Shown: positions 43,031 through 51,728, counted from the stretch's first letter. The stretch: 55,421 nucleotides of DNA from Luteimonas rhizosphaerae (GCF_002849595.1 NZ_NRQR01000007.1:1-55421); one strand, 5' to 3'. Notes: generated from the letters alone by a model not told the origin. Made by a program: numbers and translations.

Positions 43031-43909
43031 ATGCCGTCGTCCGTTCCGAGCAGTCTGCTGCGCGCCCTGTCCGCCTTCGGCCTCGGCCTGTCGACGTGGA
43101 CCGCGGTGACGATCGCGCTGCTGCAATTCCGCGGCGGCGCGACGACATCGCTGCAGCCGCTGCAGTGGTTGGCCCTGTCGATCGGCGGCGTACTGGTGCT
43201 GGTCGGCCTGATCGCGGCGCCAGCCCGGCGACGCCTGCGGGCCCGCGCGGAAACACCGCGGTCGGCCTGGACGGTGCGCGCCGCCCGGCTGTCGCTGCTG
43301 GTGCTGGTGCTGACGGCGCCGCTGGTGCTCGTCCTGCAGACCGGCCTGGCGATTCCCGCGCGCGGCGTGATCCAGACGCTGCTCGCCATCGCCGTGCTGG
43401 CGACGTGCGTCGCGACCGCCGTCGCGGCCGGGCTCGGCGAACGCGAGGACACCGCAACGGCCGCATGGCGGCATCCGCTGGCGCTTCCGATCCAGCTGCT
43501 GACCGCGCTGACGGGCGGGCTGGCGCTGCTGTATCTGCTGATGAGCCTGCTGTTCCCCACCGGGCGGGACGTCGGCGCGATGCTGCTGACGCTGACCGTG
43601 CTCGGCGGTCTGCTCGCGCTGTGCCTGTGGGTGCAATGGCGCGAGCTCGATCGCGGGACGGGGACGGGACGGGACACCACGCGGGGGCGTCGCGATGCGA
43701 CACGCCGGCGCGTGCTGACCGCCGGACTGTTCCTCGGCTCGCCGCTGGCGGCCTGGCTGCTGTCGGGTCTGCGCGTGGTGCCGGCGCCGGCGTTGCTGCT
43801 GGCGACCAGCGTCGGTCTGCTGGCCGCCGCGGCCGTCGCGCGCGGCCTGCTCGCCGCCCCGGGATCGGCAACGGCGGGCCACGTGCCGGCGGCCGCACCG
43901 GCGCCGTGA
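43031..43909 (+). CDS. Polytopic membrane protein, unknown function
   Basis: 292 residues with about eight hydrophobic helices in pairs (residues 12-30, 45-65, 85-105, 112-130, 150-170, 178-198, 225-245 and 250-272). Features: L-L-F-P-T-G-R-D-V-G, R-R-R-V-L-T-A-G-L-F-L-G-S-P-L-A-A-W-L-L-S-G. The layout of paired helices and R-R-R-V-L resembles the membrane-anchor subunits of molybdopterin oxidoreductases (DmsC-like), but no catalytic partner lies nearby, so this is only a shape resemblance. I do not recognise it. Confidence 0.6.
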   Translation: MPSSVPSSLLRALSAFGLGLSTWTAVTIALLQFRGGATTSLQPLQWLALSIGGVLVLVGLIAAPARRRLRARAETPRSAWTVRAARLSLLVLVLTAPLVLVLQTGLAIPARGVIQTLLAIAVLATCVATAVAAGLGEREDTATAAWRHPLALPIQLLTALTGGLALLYLLMSLLFPTGRDVGAMLLTLTVLGGLLALCLWVQWRELDRGTGTGRDTTRGRRDATRRRVLTAGLFLGSPLAAWLLSGLRVVPAPALLLATSVGLLAAAAVARGLLAAPGSATAGHVPAAAPAP

Positions 43910-43979
43910 TTCCTGTCGCGTTGCGGAACACGCGGCGCGTGCGGACTTGGAAGCGTCATCCGGCCGCGGCATACTGACC

Positions 43980-43993
43980 TGTAATCGATTACA
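43980..43993. promoter_or_regulatory. Perfect 14-base palindrome TGTAATCGATTACA upstream of an outer-membrane gene
   Basis: An exact inverted repeat with no spacer, 13 bases before the ATG of the gene at 44007. It is AT-rich in GC-rich DNA and has the shape of LacI-family operators (a central CG dinucleotide in a symmetric half-site, TGTAAT-CG-ATTACA). No LacI-type regulator is encoded in this window. Its position would let a bound repressor block the gene's start region. Confidence 0.65.
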
Positions 43994-44006
43994 TGAATGG
44001 ACCGCC

Positions 44007-44690
44007 ATGTTTGCCGGATGGTGGCTGGCCATCGCAGGCCTGCCGATCTACACGCAGCCTTTCCCGGCGGCGCCCGAGGAGGCTGCGATCGTCGCGGTCG
44101 CGTCGCGGCAGGTGTCGATGCGCCGGCCGTGCTACGCGCTGCAGTGCCGGGATGCCGAATGGCAGCCGGTCGCGACCCGCGAGCGCATCTGGCAGCCCCG
44201 CGCCCCGGGCGTGCGCCCCAAGACGGTCGCCGCGCCGCTGGTGAAGCTGCCCAACCGGCAGCCGATCGCGCTGTACTCGCCGTTCTCGCAGCGCGACAGC
44301 TTCCGCTCGGGCGGCAATCACGTGAAATGGGACACGAGCTACGGCATCGAGGCGATCCGCAGCCCGCAGACCACCCTGCAGCTGGAGTTCGGCACCGGCC
44401 TGCGGATCGAGCCCTATACCGACTTCGGCACCGCGGCAATGGGGCCGGTCGCGCGCGGCCGCATGCAGCTGTCCCAGGAGCTGGGCCGGCGCGCCTCGTT
44501 CACCCAGCAGGTGCAGGTGGAGACGGGCCGCGAGAACACCTTCCTGCGCCAGACGCTCGCGTTCGACTACGAGCTGTTTCCGCAGTGGACGCTGCGTTCG
44601 GACTTCGAGCTGCGGCACGACACGCTCGGCAACGGCGGCAAGGGCAGCACCGACAGCGAAGGCTCGTTGCGGGTCCGCTACACGTTCTGA
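44007..44690 (+). CDS. DUF481-like outer-membrane beta-barrel candidate
   Basis: 227 residues from ATG 44007; an in-frame upstream extension to 43947 is possible but the signal-like start favours this ATG (MFAGWWLAIAGLPIYTQPFPAAPEEA). The C-terminal half shows alternating hydrophobic beta strands (F-G-T-G-L-R-I-E-P-Y-T-D-F-G, S-F-T-Q-Q-V-Q-V-E-T-G, T-L-A-F-D-Y-E-L-F-P-Q-W-T-L-R-S-D-F-E-L-R-H-D) and ends R-V-R-Y-T-F with the terminal Phe required for BAM insertion. Fits the DUF481 / YdiY-like family. Residues 27-60 contain two Cys (M-R-R-P-C-Y-A-L-Q-C). Operator-like palindrome lies just upstream. Confidence 0.72.
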   Translation: MFAGWWLAIAGLPIYTQPFPAAPEEAAIVAVASRQVSMRRPCYALQCRDAEWQPVATRERIWQPRAPGVRPKTVAAPLVKLPNRQPIALYSPFSQRDSFRSGGNHVKWDTSYGIEAIRSPQTTLQLEFGTGLRIEPYTDFGTAAMGPVARGRMQLSQELGRRASFTQQVQVETGRENTFLRQTLAFDYELFPQWTLRSDFELRHDTLGNGGKGSTDSEGSLRVRYTF

Positions 44691-44708
44691 TCGCGCGGCT
44701 TGCGGGGC

Positions 44709-45620
44709 TCAGCCGGGCAGGAACGCACCGGCGCCCGCGGCGAGCAGGCGCGCGGCGACTTCCGAACCCAGCGATTCCGCCGCACCGGCCGCCGCCTCGC
44801 CCGAGGCCCGGACCAGCTGCCCGTCGCTGGCCGAGCCCACGAGGCCCGACAGCTGCAGCCGCCCGTCGTGCAGCTGCGCGAATGCCGCCACCGGCACGTG
44901 ACAGCTGCCGTGCAGGGCGCGATTCATCGCCCGCTCGGCCTCGACCTGGGTGCGGGTGAAGCGGTCGTCGAGTCGCGCCAGCAGCGTCTGCACCGCCGGC
45001 GTGTCGTCGCGGCATTCGATCGCGATCGCGCCCTGCGCCGGCGCCGGCAGCCAGTCCGGCGCATCCAGCCGCAGGCTGATGCGATGCCCGAGGCCGAGCC
45101 GGTCGAGTCCGGCGCAGGCCAGCACGATGGCGTCGTAATCGCCGGCGTCGAGCTTCGCCAGTCGCGTGTTGACGTTGCCGCGCAGGTCGGCGAGCACCAG
45201 GTCGGGCCGGCGTGCGCGCAGCTGCGCCTGTCGCCGCAACGACGACGTGCCGACGCGCGCACCCGGCGGCAGCGCTTCGATCGACGCATGCGTGTTGCTG
45301 ACGAACGCGTCCGCATGATCGGCGCGCGCCAGGATCGCCGGCAGCATGAAGCCCGGCTCCAGCCACATCGGCACGTCCTTCAGCGAATGCACGGCGCAGT
45401 CGGCGTCGCCGTTGGCCATCGCGATCTCGAGTTCCTTGAGGAACAGGCCCTTGCCGCCGATCGCCGCCAGCGAGCGGTCGAGCACCTCGTCGCCGCGGGT
45501 GCTCATCGGCACCAGCACGACCTCGAGTTCCGGCGCGAGCGCCTGCAGCAGCGTGGCGACGTGTTCGCTCTGCCACAACGCGAGCGGGCTCTTGCGGGTG
45601 GCGATACGCAGACGATCCAT
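44709..45620 (-). CDS. hemC: Hydroxymethylbilane synthase (porphobilinogen deaminase)
   Basis: Makes hydroxymethylbilane from four porphobilinogen molecules in haem synthesis. 303 residues. Signatures: [14 protein letters not shown] near the start, [25 protein letters not shown], and the cofactor-binding cysteine in [10 protein letters not shown]. All are intact. It is followed by algR on the same strand after 156 bases, the arrangement known in pseudomonads and xanthomonads. Confidence 0.97.
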   Translation of the reverse strand: MDRLRIATRKSPLALWQSEHVATLLQALAPELEVVLVPMSTRGDEVLDRSLAAIGGKGLFLKELEIAMANGDADCAVHSLKDVPMWLEPGFMLPAILARADHADAFVSNTHASIEALPPGARVGTSSLRRQAQLRARRPDLVLADLRGNVNTRLAKLDAGDYDAIVLACAGLDRLGLGHRISLRLDAPDWLPAPAQGAIAIECRDDTPAVQTLLARLDDRFTRTQVEAERAMNRALHGSCHVPVAAFAQLHDGRLQLSGLVGSASDGQLVRASGEAAAGAAESLGSEVAARLLAAGAGAFLPG

Positions 45621-45776
45621 GCGCGCATTATCCGCGATCGTCCGGTCGCGACGCGAATCGCGGCAATTTCCGGGGCGTCACCTGACCCGATGCGGGGACA
45701 CGAGCTGCGCCGACACCGCGCGGTGTGCGTCCGATCCCGCATGCGCCGCGCGACGCCTGCGCCACGCATCCGCCGC

Positions 45777-46505
45777 TCAGCGCTGGCGTACGACCTCGCG
45801 CAGCGGCGTCACGCAGCGCCGGCTCACTTCCAGCGGTTTGTCGCCGTGGCGCAGCACGGCGTGCACGTGTCCTTCGAGATCGCGGCGCAGCTCGACCAGC
45901 TCGTGGCGTGCGACCAGGCAATTGCGGTGGATGCGCAGGAAACGCGCGCCGAATTCGTCCTCGAGCGACTTCAGCGATTCCTCGACCAGGTCTTCGCCGC
46001 GCGCGTGGTGCACGACGACATACTTCTCTTCGGCCTGCAGGTAGCGGATTTCCTCGATCGGAATCAGTCGCAGGCTGCCGCGCAGGCGCGCACACAGGTG
46101 CGTGCGGTGTTTCTGCGACGGCGCGCCGGCCACGCTGTCGCGCCCGGCGTTGTAGGTGCGCGCGCGTTCGAGCGCGGCCTGCAGCCGTTCCGGCCGCACC
46201 GGCTTGACCAGGTAATCGACCGCGGCCGCCTCGAACGCCATCAACGCGTGGGCGTCGTAGGCGGTGCAGAACACGACCGCCGGTCGCGGCTCGAATGCGC
46301 TCAGGTGGCGCGCGACCTCGAGCCCGTCGATGCCGGGCATCGCGATGTCCAGCAGCACCAGCGCGGGATCGTGCGCCGCGCAGGCCTCGAGCGTGGCGCG
46401 GCCGTCGCCGGCTTCGGCCACGATCTCGATGCCGCCCAGCTGCGTCAGCAGCAGCCGGAGCCGCTCGCGCGCGAGCGGTTCGTCATCCGCGATCACCACC
46501 TTCAT
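45777..46505 (-). CDS. algR: LytTR response regulator, AlgR-like
   Basis: 242 residues. Receiver (1-120) with the acidic pair D7/D8, phospho-acceptor D53 (LVLLDIAMPGIDG), Thr in F-C-T-A-Y-D and Lys in Y-L-V-K-P-V; then a linker and a LytTR DNA-binding domain about 140-240 (C-A-R-L-R-G-S-L-R-L-I-P-I-E-E-I-R-Y-L-Q-A-E-E-K-Y-V-V-V-H, F-L-R-I-H-R-N-C-L-V). AlgR in pseudomonads controls alginate, type IV pili and rhamnolipid; target genes are not shown here. The likely sensor AlgZ lies 3.4 kb away at 49910-50983 rather than immediately upstream. Confidence 0.9.
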   Translation of the reverse strand: MKVVIADDEPLARERLRLLLTQLGGIEIVAEAGDGRATLEACAAHDPALVLLDIAMPGIDGLEVARHLSAFEPRPAVVFCTAYDAHALMAFEAAAVDYLVKPVRPERLQAALERARTYNAGRDSVAGAPSQKHRTHLCARLRGSLRLIPIEEIRYLQAEEKYVVVHHARGEDLVEESLKSLEDEFGARFLRIHRNCLVARHELVELRRDLEGHVHAVLRHGDKPLEVSRRCVTPLREVVRQR

Positions 46506-46890
46506 GGCCTGCGTTCTCCCAGAATTCGCATCGCGCCCTCCCTCGGCACCGGCGCTCCGATGGTGCACGTATCGGGGTCCGTGTTCCACCCGGAGGCCCC
46601 CCGAGGCACGGCACGGAGGTGGCCCTGATCGGACGAAAGCGGCGCGGAATGCGGGCCCGACAGCGGACCCGCCCATACGCATGTCGCGAATCCAGCCGAA
46701 CCGAACCAGGGCGCTGCACGCGCCGCCAGCCTGGATCGTGACGCCCCGCGTCGACGGGCCACGAGCCGGCCACGCAGCCGACGCCATGTTCCCGCAATCC
46801 TCGCCTGTTTCCCTGCCACTCCGGCGGCCCGGGGCACGGACGCACCGCTGCCGGACCACCTCCCCCACACGTTCAACCGGAGACACCCCG
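46506..46890. other. 385-base region between algR and a divergent lipoprotein gene
   Basis: Divergent promoter region for algR (minus) and the lipoprotein at 46891 (plus). It has a few GC-rich repeats (for example GGCCCCCCGAGG) and no good open frame, tRNA, hairpin terminator or insertion-sequence end. I see no direct repeats that would mark the edge of a recent insertion. Nothing further can be supported. Confidence 0.4.
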
Positions 46891-47244
46891 ATGCTGCAAT
46901 CCCCTGCCCGCGCCCGCCGGCGAATCCCGCTCTTGTTCCCATTCGCTGCCGTGCTGGTCGCCAGCCTGGCCGGCTGCGTCTCCGGCGCCGAGCGCCAGTA
47001 TGCGAACCTGCAGGAAGATGCCGGCACCTGCGCCAGTTTCGGCTCCGATCGCGGCTCGCGCGCCTACACCGACTGCATGCTCACGCAGCAGCGGCGGCGC
47101 GACGACCGGGATCGCGAGTCGCTGGAAAAGACCCGCCTGACGTCGGAGATCGCCCGAGACGCGCAGATCATGAGCGACCGGGCGCGCAAGCAGCGCTGCG
47201 ATCGCGATCCCGACCGGCGCGAGTGCGGGACGGGCGACCGTTGA
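46891..47244 (+). CDS. Small lipoprotein with a basic tail, unknown function
   Basis: 117 residues. Long signal peptide with a basic N region (MLQSPARARRRIPLLFP) and lipobox L-A-G-C at C29. The mature part has C-A-S-F-G-S-D-R-G-S-R-A-Y-T-D-C-M and a long charged helix Q-Q-R-R-R-D-D-R-D-R-E-S-L-E-K-T-R, ending R-K-Q-R-C-D-R-D-P-D-R-R-E-C with Cys pairs, so two disulphides are plausible. The block T-C-x-S-F-G...Y-x-x-C-M is reminiscent of small proteins of enteric and xanthomonad outer membranes, but no function is known to me. Confidence 0.7.
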   Translation: MLQSPARARRRIPLLFPFAAVLVASLAGCVSGAERQYANLQEDAGTCASFGSDRGSRAYTDCMLTQQRRRDDRDRESLEKTRLTSEIARDAQIMSDRARKQRCDRDPDRRECGTGDR

Positions 47245-47400
47245 TGCGCACGGGTTCCATGCGGTTGCGACAGGATGCCCATCTCGAACGCGGACCCGTG
47301 ACCGCGCGCGCCGGCGCGTGGCCGCACGACACGTGCCGACGACGCCACGCGCTGCGTCCGTCGCGACGCACGCGCCACGCAGCCACCGCCATGCAACACA

Positions 47401-47421
47401 CGTCCGGGCAGCGCCCGGACG
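47401..47421. other. GC-rich hairpin upstream of the DUF4177-like gene
   Basis: Perfect 9-base stem CGTCCGGGC / GCCCGGACG with an AGC loop, 31 bases before the ATG at 47452 and 157 bases after the lipoprotein stop. It has no T run, so it is either an RNA structure in the leader of the small gene or a factor-dependent stop; neither is shown. Confidence 0.35.
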
Positions 47422-47451
47422 CGTCGCGCGCCAAGGCGAGGCGCTGACGAC

Positions 47452-47598
47452 ATGCGCTGGGATTATCTCGTCGTCGACCAGACGCTCGACACCGACGCGC
47501 TGCGCGCACTGGGCGTGCAGGGATGGGAACTGGTCGCGGTCGCGTCACCGGGGCATTTCGTGCTGCATTACTTCTTCAAGCGGCCACTGGACCGGTGA
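47452..47598 (+). CDS. 48-residue DUF4177-like protein
   Basis: Very short gene: MRWDYLVVDQTLDTDALRAL, then G-V-Q-G-W-E-L-V-A-V-A-S-P-G-H-F-V-L-H-Y-F-F-K-R. The sequence W-D-Y-x-V-V...L-N/G-x-x-G-x-x-G-W-E-L-V-x-V is the DUF4177 signature, a small beta-alpha-beta fold found alone in many genomes. ATG with an adjacent GACGAC leader but no strong ribosome-binding site. Function unknown. Followed by a 264-base gap before the end of the histidine kinase gene on the other strand. Confidence 0.72.
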   Translation: MRWDYLVVDQTLDTDALRALGVQGWELVAVASPGHFVLHYFFKRPLDR

Positions 47599-47862
47599 GC
47601 ATGTCGCGGCGCCCGCGTGGCGCCGCGCGCCGCCCGGCATTCGCCGCATGCAGGGTATCGGGCGTCGTGAACGCACGGCGGTTGGCGCGCCAGCCGTCGT
47701 GCCGAAACGCGCGTCCGATCCTGTGCACCACGTGGCGTGCCGCATTGCACGCAGCGGGCGACGCGCCGACGCAAGCGGTCGTCGCCCTCTCCAGTGCACG
47801 CACAGCCGAGCCCGTGGTCGACCGCTGCCAGCGCTCCCACGACATCGTCGGCAAGGGCAGGC

Positions 47863-49179
47863 TCACGGCGGCGCCAGGTCCACGCGCACGCGCGTGCCGC
47901 CGCCCACCGCATCGGTGATCGACACGCGTCCGCCATGGCGCTCGACCACCTGCTGCACCAGGTTGAGGCCGAGACCGCTTCCCGTTGCACGTGGGCGCAG
48001 TCGATGGAACGGCTCGAAGACGCGCTCGCGTTCTTCGGGCGGAATTCCCGGGCCATCGTCCTCGACCTCGAAGCCGGCACCGCGGACGCGGACGACGACA
48101 TGGCGCCCGCCGTGTTCGGCCGCGTTCTGGACGAGATTGGTCACCACGCGCTCGAGCGCCGCGGCATCGCCGCGACACGGCAGTGGCGCCTCGATCCGCA
48201 CTTCGATGGTCCGCTCGGACGCGATCAGCAGCGGCGCCAGGTCGGCGACGACACGCCGCACGAGCGCCGCCAGATCGAGGGCCTCGTCCTGCATGTCGGT
48301 ATCGAGTCGTTGCAGGTCGAGCAGTTGCTCGCTCAGGGTGGCGAGACGCTGCACGTCGGTGGCGAGGCGGCGTGTTTCCGCGGACGCGGCCGCGTCGACC
48401 TTGGCCTGCAGCACCGCGATGGGCGTGCGCAGTTCGTGCGCCGCGGAGGCGATGAAGCGCCGCTGCTGCTCGTAGCCCTCGTCGAGGCGCCGCAGTGCGT
48501 CGTTCACCGCGCGCACCAGCGGCGCAATCTCGGTCGGCACCTGGGCCTCGCTCAGGCGACGCCCGCGCCGGTCGACGTCGATCTGCGCGGCCTCGCCCGC
48601 GATGTGCGACAGCCCGGCGAGCGACCGTCGCACCACCCACGGCGTGACCAGCAGCGACGTGAGCGCCAGCAGCAGGAAGATCGGGACGATGACGACGTTG
48701 GTCGCCAGCAGCACGATGATGCCCAGCTCGTTGAGCTTGCCGTGCCCGAGGATCGTCACCGGCCCCGCCGGCGACGCCTCGCGGCGGATCACGGCGGCCA
48801 GCGCATACGGCGCTTCGCGGGCGCGCAGCTGGGCATACGACAGATCGCCGAGCCGGCCGAGCAGCGACGCGTAATGGATGGGCATGTCGCCGAATCCGAC
48901 GCGCCGCCCGGCATCGTCCTCGGCCACGAACCACAGGTCCGGCGTCGCCGCCTGCAGCTCGGCCAGTTCCGGCGTCCTGCGGAGTGCGAGGCCGCCATCG
49001 TCGGCGCGCACGAGGGCGCGCGCGATCACCGGTGTGATCTGTTCGTCGGTGTACGGGCCGCCGCTGTCCAGACGTATCGCCACCGCGAGCAGTACCGCGA
49101 ACGAGAGCAGCAACGTCGACAGATGGAACACCAGCGGCAGGACGATCAACGGCCGCTTCAGCGAGGAGAACATCGGCAT
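47863..49179 (-). CDS. Sensor histidine kinase (EnvZ/PhoQ class)
   Basis: 438 residues. TM1 about 12-35, a periplasmic domain of about 110 residues (40-150) that is small and acidic, TM2 about 152-178, HAMP linker, HisKA with H248 (AAHELRTPIAVLQ), N-box N-L-V-Q-N-A-A-E-H-G-G, G1 D-D-G-P-G-I-P, G2 G-S-G-L-G-L-N-L-V. ATG 49179 overlaps the TGA of the regulator gene by one base (TGATG). Together with the regulator it forms a full two-component pair placed between algR and algZ. Signal unknown. Confidence 0.88.
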   Translation of the reverse strand: MPMFSSLKRPLIVLPLVFHLSTLLLSFAVLLAVAIRLDSGGPYTDEQITPVIARALVRADDGGLALRRTPELAELQAATPDLWFVAEDDAGRRVGFGDMPIHYASLLGRLGDLSYAQLRAREAPYALAAVIRREASPAGPVTILGHGKLNELGIIVLLATNVVIVPIFLLLALTSLLVTPWVVRRSLAGLSHIAGEAAQIDVDRRGRRLSEAQVPTEIAPLVRAVNDALRRLDEGYEQQRRFIASAAHELRTPIAVLQAKVDAAASAETRRLATDVQRLATLSEQLLDLQRLDTDMQDEALDLAALVRRVVADLAPLLIASERTIEVRIEAPLPCRGDAAALERVVTNLVQNAAEHGGRHVVVRVRGAGFEVEDDGPGIPPEERERVFEPFHRLRPRATGSGLGLNLVQQVVERHGGRVSITDAVGGGTRVRVDLAPP

Positions 49180-49853
49180 CAGGTCGACTCGCGCAGCAGA
49201 TAGCCGACACCGCGGATCGCGTGGATCTCGAGGCCGGCGCCCGCGTCGGCCAGCTTGCGCCGGAGCCGTGAGATGTGCGAATCCAGCGTGTTCGATTGCA
49301 CCGCGTTGTCGAAGCCGAACACCGCCTGCTCGAGCGACTCGCGCAGCACGGTCCTGCCGCGGCGCTTGAGCAACGCCGCCAGCACGCGCAGCTCGCGACG
49401 GGGCAGGTCCAGGCGCAGGCCGTCCACCACGACCTCCTCGTTGGACAGATCGAACACCAGTGCGCCCGCGTGGATCGTTTCCCCGGCCAGGTCGGCGGGG
49501 CGCCGGCGCAATGCGCGGATGCGCGCGAGCATTTCGTCGATCGAGAACGGCTTGATGAGGTAGTCATCGGCGCCTTCGTCGAGGCCGGCGATCCGGTCGG
49601 GCACGTCGCCACGTGCGCTCAGCACGATGATCGGCACGCCGGGATTCGCCGCACGCAGCACGGGCACGAGCGACAGGCCTTCGCCGTCGGGCAGCGTGCG
49701 ATCCAACAGCACCAGATCGAAGGTGGCCAGCGCCGCGGCTTCGCGCGCCGTCGCCAGCCGGTCGGCGTGATCGACGATGTAACGCTCCCGCGCCAGCACG
49801 ACGCGCAAGGCGTCCGCCAGTTCGGGTTCGTCCTCGATCAGCAGCACCCTCAT
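49179..49853 (-). CDS. OmpR-family response regulator
   Basis: 224 residues: receiver with E7/D8, D51 (LVLLDRTLPDGEG; note an Arg and Thr in place of the usual small residues after the Asp), Ser/Thr L-S-A-R-G-D, K in Y-L-I-K-P-F; C-terminal winged helix with L-D-L-P-R-R-E-L-R-V-L-A-A-L-L and S-N-T-L-D-S-H-I-S-R-L-R-R-K-L. First gene of the pair with the kinase. The D-R-T-L-P-D-G-E-G block is like QseB/PmrA-type regulators of xanthomonads. Targets unknown. Its position splits algR from algZ. Confidence 0.9.
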   Translation of the reverse strand: MRVLLIEDEPELADALRVVLARERYIVDHADRLATAREAAALATFDLVLLDRTLPDGEGLSLVPVLRAANPGVPIIVLSARGDVPDRIAGLDEGADDYLIKPFSIDEMLARIRALRRRPADLAGETIHAGALVFDLSNEEVVVDGLRLDLPRRELRVLAALLKRRGRTVLRESLEQAVFGFDNAVQSNTLDSHISRLRRKLADAGAGLEIHAIRGVGYLLREST

Positions 49854-49909
49854 GTCATCACCTCACAACGGCCGCTACCGGCTGACCCCGATGTCGGCGG
49901 GGTCGCGCG

Positions 49910-50983
49910 TCACGGCCCGCGTTCGCAGGAGCGCTGCAAGGCCGCATCCGGCGGCACCGGCAGTTCGATGGTGCAGGCGTAGCGGCCGTCGCTCCACCCG
50001 TAGCGCATGCGCGCGCGCGGGCCGAACGCGAAGCCGAGCCGCTGCGCGATGCTGCGCTGCGCGTGGCCGGCGCCCTGCGCCGGGGCGGTGTCGGGAGCCA
50101 GCGACGGATTGGACACGCCGATGGCGAGCACGCCGTCCGCCATCGTCAGGCGCACAGCGATCGTGCCGCCTTCGGGCAGGCGCGAAATGCCGTGCAGAAC
50201 GGCGTTCTCCAGGATCGGCTGCAGTACCAGGCGCGGCATCGGCAGCGCCCACGGCAGTGCGCCGGGCGTGTCCCAGGCCACCTGCAGGCGGTCGCCGAGG
50301 CGCAGCTGCTCGATCGACAGATAGCGCTCCGCCAGTGAGACCTCTTCGGCCAGCGTCGAGCTGCCCTCGCCGGCGCCGAGCGCGGCGCGGAACAGATCCG
50401 ACAGGTCCAGCACCGCGCGTTCCGCGACGACCGGGTCGCGGCGCAGCAGGGTCGCGATCATGTTCATGCTGTTGAACAGGAAATGCGGGCGGATCCGCGC
50501 CTGCAGCGCATCGGCTTCCGCCCGCGCCTGCGCGGCGACCTGCCCCTGCCAGCGATCGATGATGTAGAAGTAGCGCAGCGCGATCGCCGTCAGCAGCGCG
50601 ACGACCGCGGCGCTGCCCAGCACGAAGCGGCCGAATCCGGGCAGCGCGCCGTCGCTCTCGATGCTCGCGAACAGGCCGTGCACGATGGCCGCCGCCACGC
50701 CCGCCACCAGCATCGCCAGCGCGACGGCCAGCAACGCGCCCAGCCGCATCGGCAGCCGCGACAGGCGTTTGCGCGACGCGCACAGCAACACCGAGACCGA
50801 CAGGGCGAGCCACAACGCATAGCCGCTGGCGGTGACGAACCCGCGCGCATCCCAGGCCGGCGTGGCGTTGGGCACCAGCGCGACGACGACCACGGTGACC
50901 TGCGCCAGGCCGAGCATCGTCGCGAGTCGCGGCAGCCGGCACAGGTCCGGCAGCCAGACACCGTCGGGTGCCGGCGTGCCCAT
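49910..50983 (-). CDS. algZ: Sensor histidine kinase, AlgZ/FimS-like
   Basis: 357 residues. Four membrane helices in the N-terminal half (about 20-38, 52-70, 80-103, 120-142), then the HisKA_5/LytS-type phosphorylation motif R-I-R-P-H-F-L-F-N-S-M-N with H167, and a C-terminal ATP-binding domain with L-V-L-Q-P-I-L-E-N-A-V-L-H-G-I and a G-x-G box (A-Q-G-A-G-H-A-Q-R-S-I-A). AlgZ is normally encoded next to AlgR; here it is 3.4 kb upstream of it, with other genes in between. Starts 1 base after the stop of the carboxylesterase gene, so probably an operon of carboxylesterase-algZ. Confidence 0.9.
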   Translation of the reverse strand: MGTPAPDGVWLPDLCRLPRLATMLGLAQVTVVVVALVPNATPAWDARGFVTASGYALWLALSVSVLLCASRKRLSRLPMRLGALLAVALAMLVAGVAAAIVHGLFASIESDGALPGFGRFVLGSAAVVALLTAIALRYFYIIDRWQGQVAAQARAEADALQARIRPHFLFNSMNMIATLLRRDPVVAERAVLDLSDLFRAALGAGEGSSTLAEEVSLAERYLSIEQLRLGDRLQVAWDTPGALPWALPMPRLVLQPILENAVLHGISRLPEGGTIAVRLTMADGVLAIGVSNPSLAPDTAPAQGAGHAQRSIAQRLGFAFGPRARMRYGWSDGRYACTIELPVPPDAALQRSCERGP

Positions 50984-50984
50984 G

Positions 50985-51665
50985 TCAGCCGGCCGCGAAG
51001 CGCTGCGTGAGCCAGTCCCCGACGGCGACGATCTCTTCGGCGCAGACCGAATGCGGCATCGGGTAGGTGTGCCACTGCACGTCGAAGCCGAGCGAGCGCA
51101 GCAGCGTCGCGCTCTGTTCGCCGGCGATCGGCGGCACGACCGGATCCTGGGTGCCGTGCGCCATGAACACCGGCTGGCGTTCCGCGCCGGCGACCCGCGC
51201 AGCCTGCGCGCCACGGGCCGCAGGCATGTAGGTCGACAGACCGATCAGGCCGGCCAAGGGCTCACGCCGACGCAGCCCCGCGGCCAGCGTCACCGCGCCG
51301 CCCTGCGAGAAGCCGGCCAGCACGATGCGCGAGGCCGGCACGCCGCGCGTGGCTTCGCGGGCGATCAATGCGTCGATCTGCGCGACCGATTCCAGCACGC
51401 CGGTTTCGTCGGCGCGGTTGGCCAGGTCGAAATCGACGATGTCGTACCAGGCCCGCATGCGCGCGCCGTTGTTGATCGTCACCGCGCGGTGCGGGGCATG
51501 CGGAAACAGGAAACGGATCGCGGGCCAGTCGGGCCGCAGCAGTTCGGGCAGGATCGGGACGAAATCGTGGCCGTCGGCGCCGAGGCCGTGCAGCCAGATC
51601 ACGCTCCACTGCGGCTCGGCGCCGGTCTCGCGTTCGATGCACTCGAGCAATGCGGTGGTGTCCAT
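50985..51665 (-). CDS. Carboxylesterase / phospholipase (alpha/beta hydrolase)
   Basis: 226 residues. Alpha/beta hydrolase of the acyl-protein thioesterase / carboxylesterase 2 group: W-L-H-G-L-G-A-D-G-H-D-F start, nucleophile G-F-S-Q-G-G, Asp in H-G-T-Q-D-P-V-V-P and His in Y-P-M-P-H-S-V-C, so the triad is complete. P-H-A-P-x-R-A-V-T-I-N-N-G-x-R-M-R-A-W-Y-D is the signature of the family. Cytosolic; hydrolyses short-chain esters or lysophospholipids (family knowledge). Immediately upstream of algZ. Confidence 0.92.
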   Translation of the reverse strand: MDTTALLECIERETGAEPQWSVIWLHGLGADGHDFVPILPELLRPDWPAIRFLFPHAPHRAVTINNGARMRAWYDIVDFDLANRADETGVLESVAQIDALIAREATRGVPASRIVLAGFSQGGAVTLAAGLRRREPLAGLIGLSTYMPAARGAQAARVAGAERQPVFMAHGTQDPVVPPIAGEQSATLLRSLGFDVQWHTYPMPHSVCAEEIVAVGDWLTQRFAAG

Positions 51666-51728
51666 GCGGTCCTGTCGAAACGGGGCGGGCCAGTGTAGAC
51701 GCTGGCCCGGGACCGGCGCGCGGCGGCG

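Noticed and set aside
46506..49909. Possible mobile island between algR and algZ
   Set aside because: No integrase, transposase, tRNA, or flanking direct repeats were seen; only the gene order suggests insertion.
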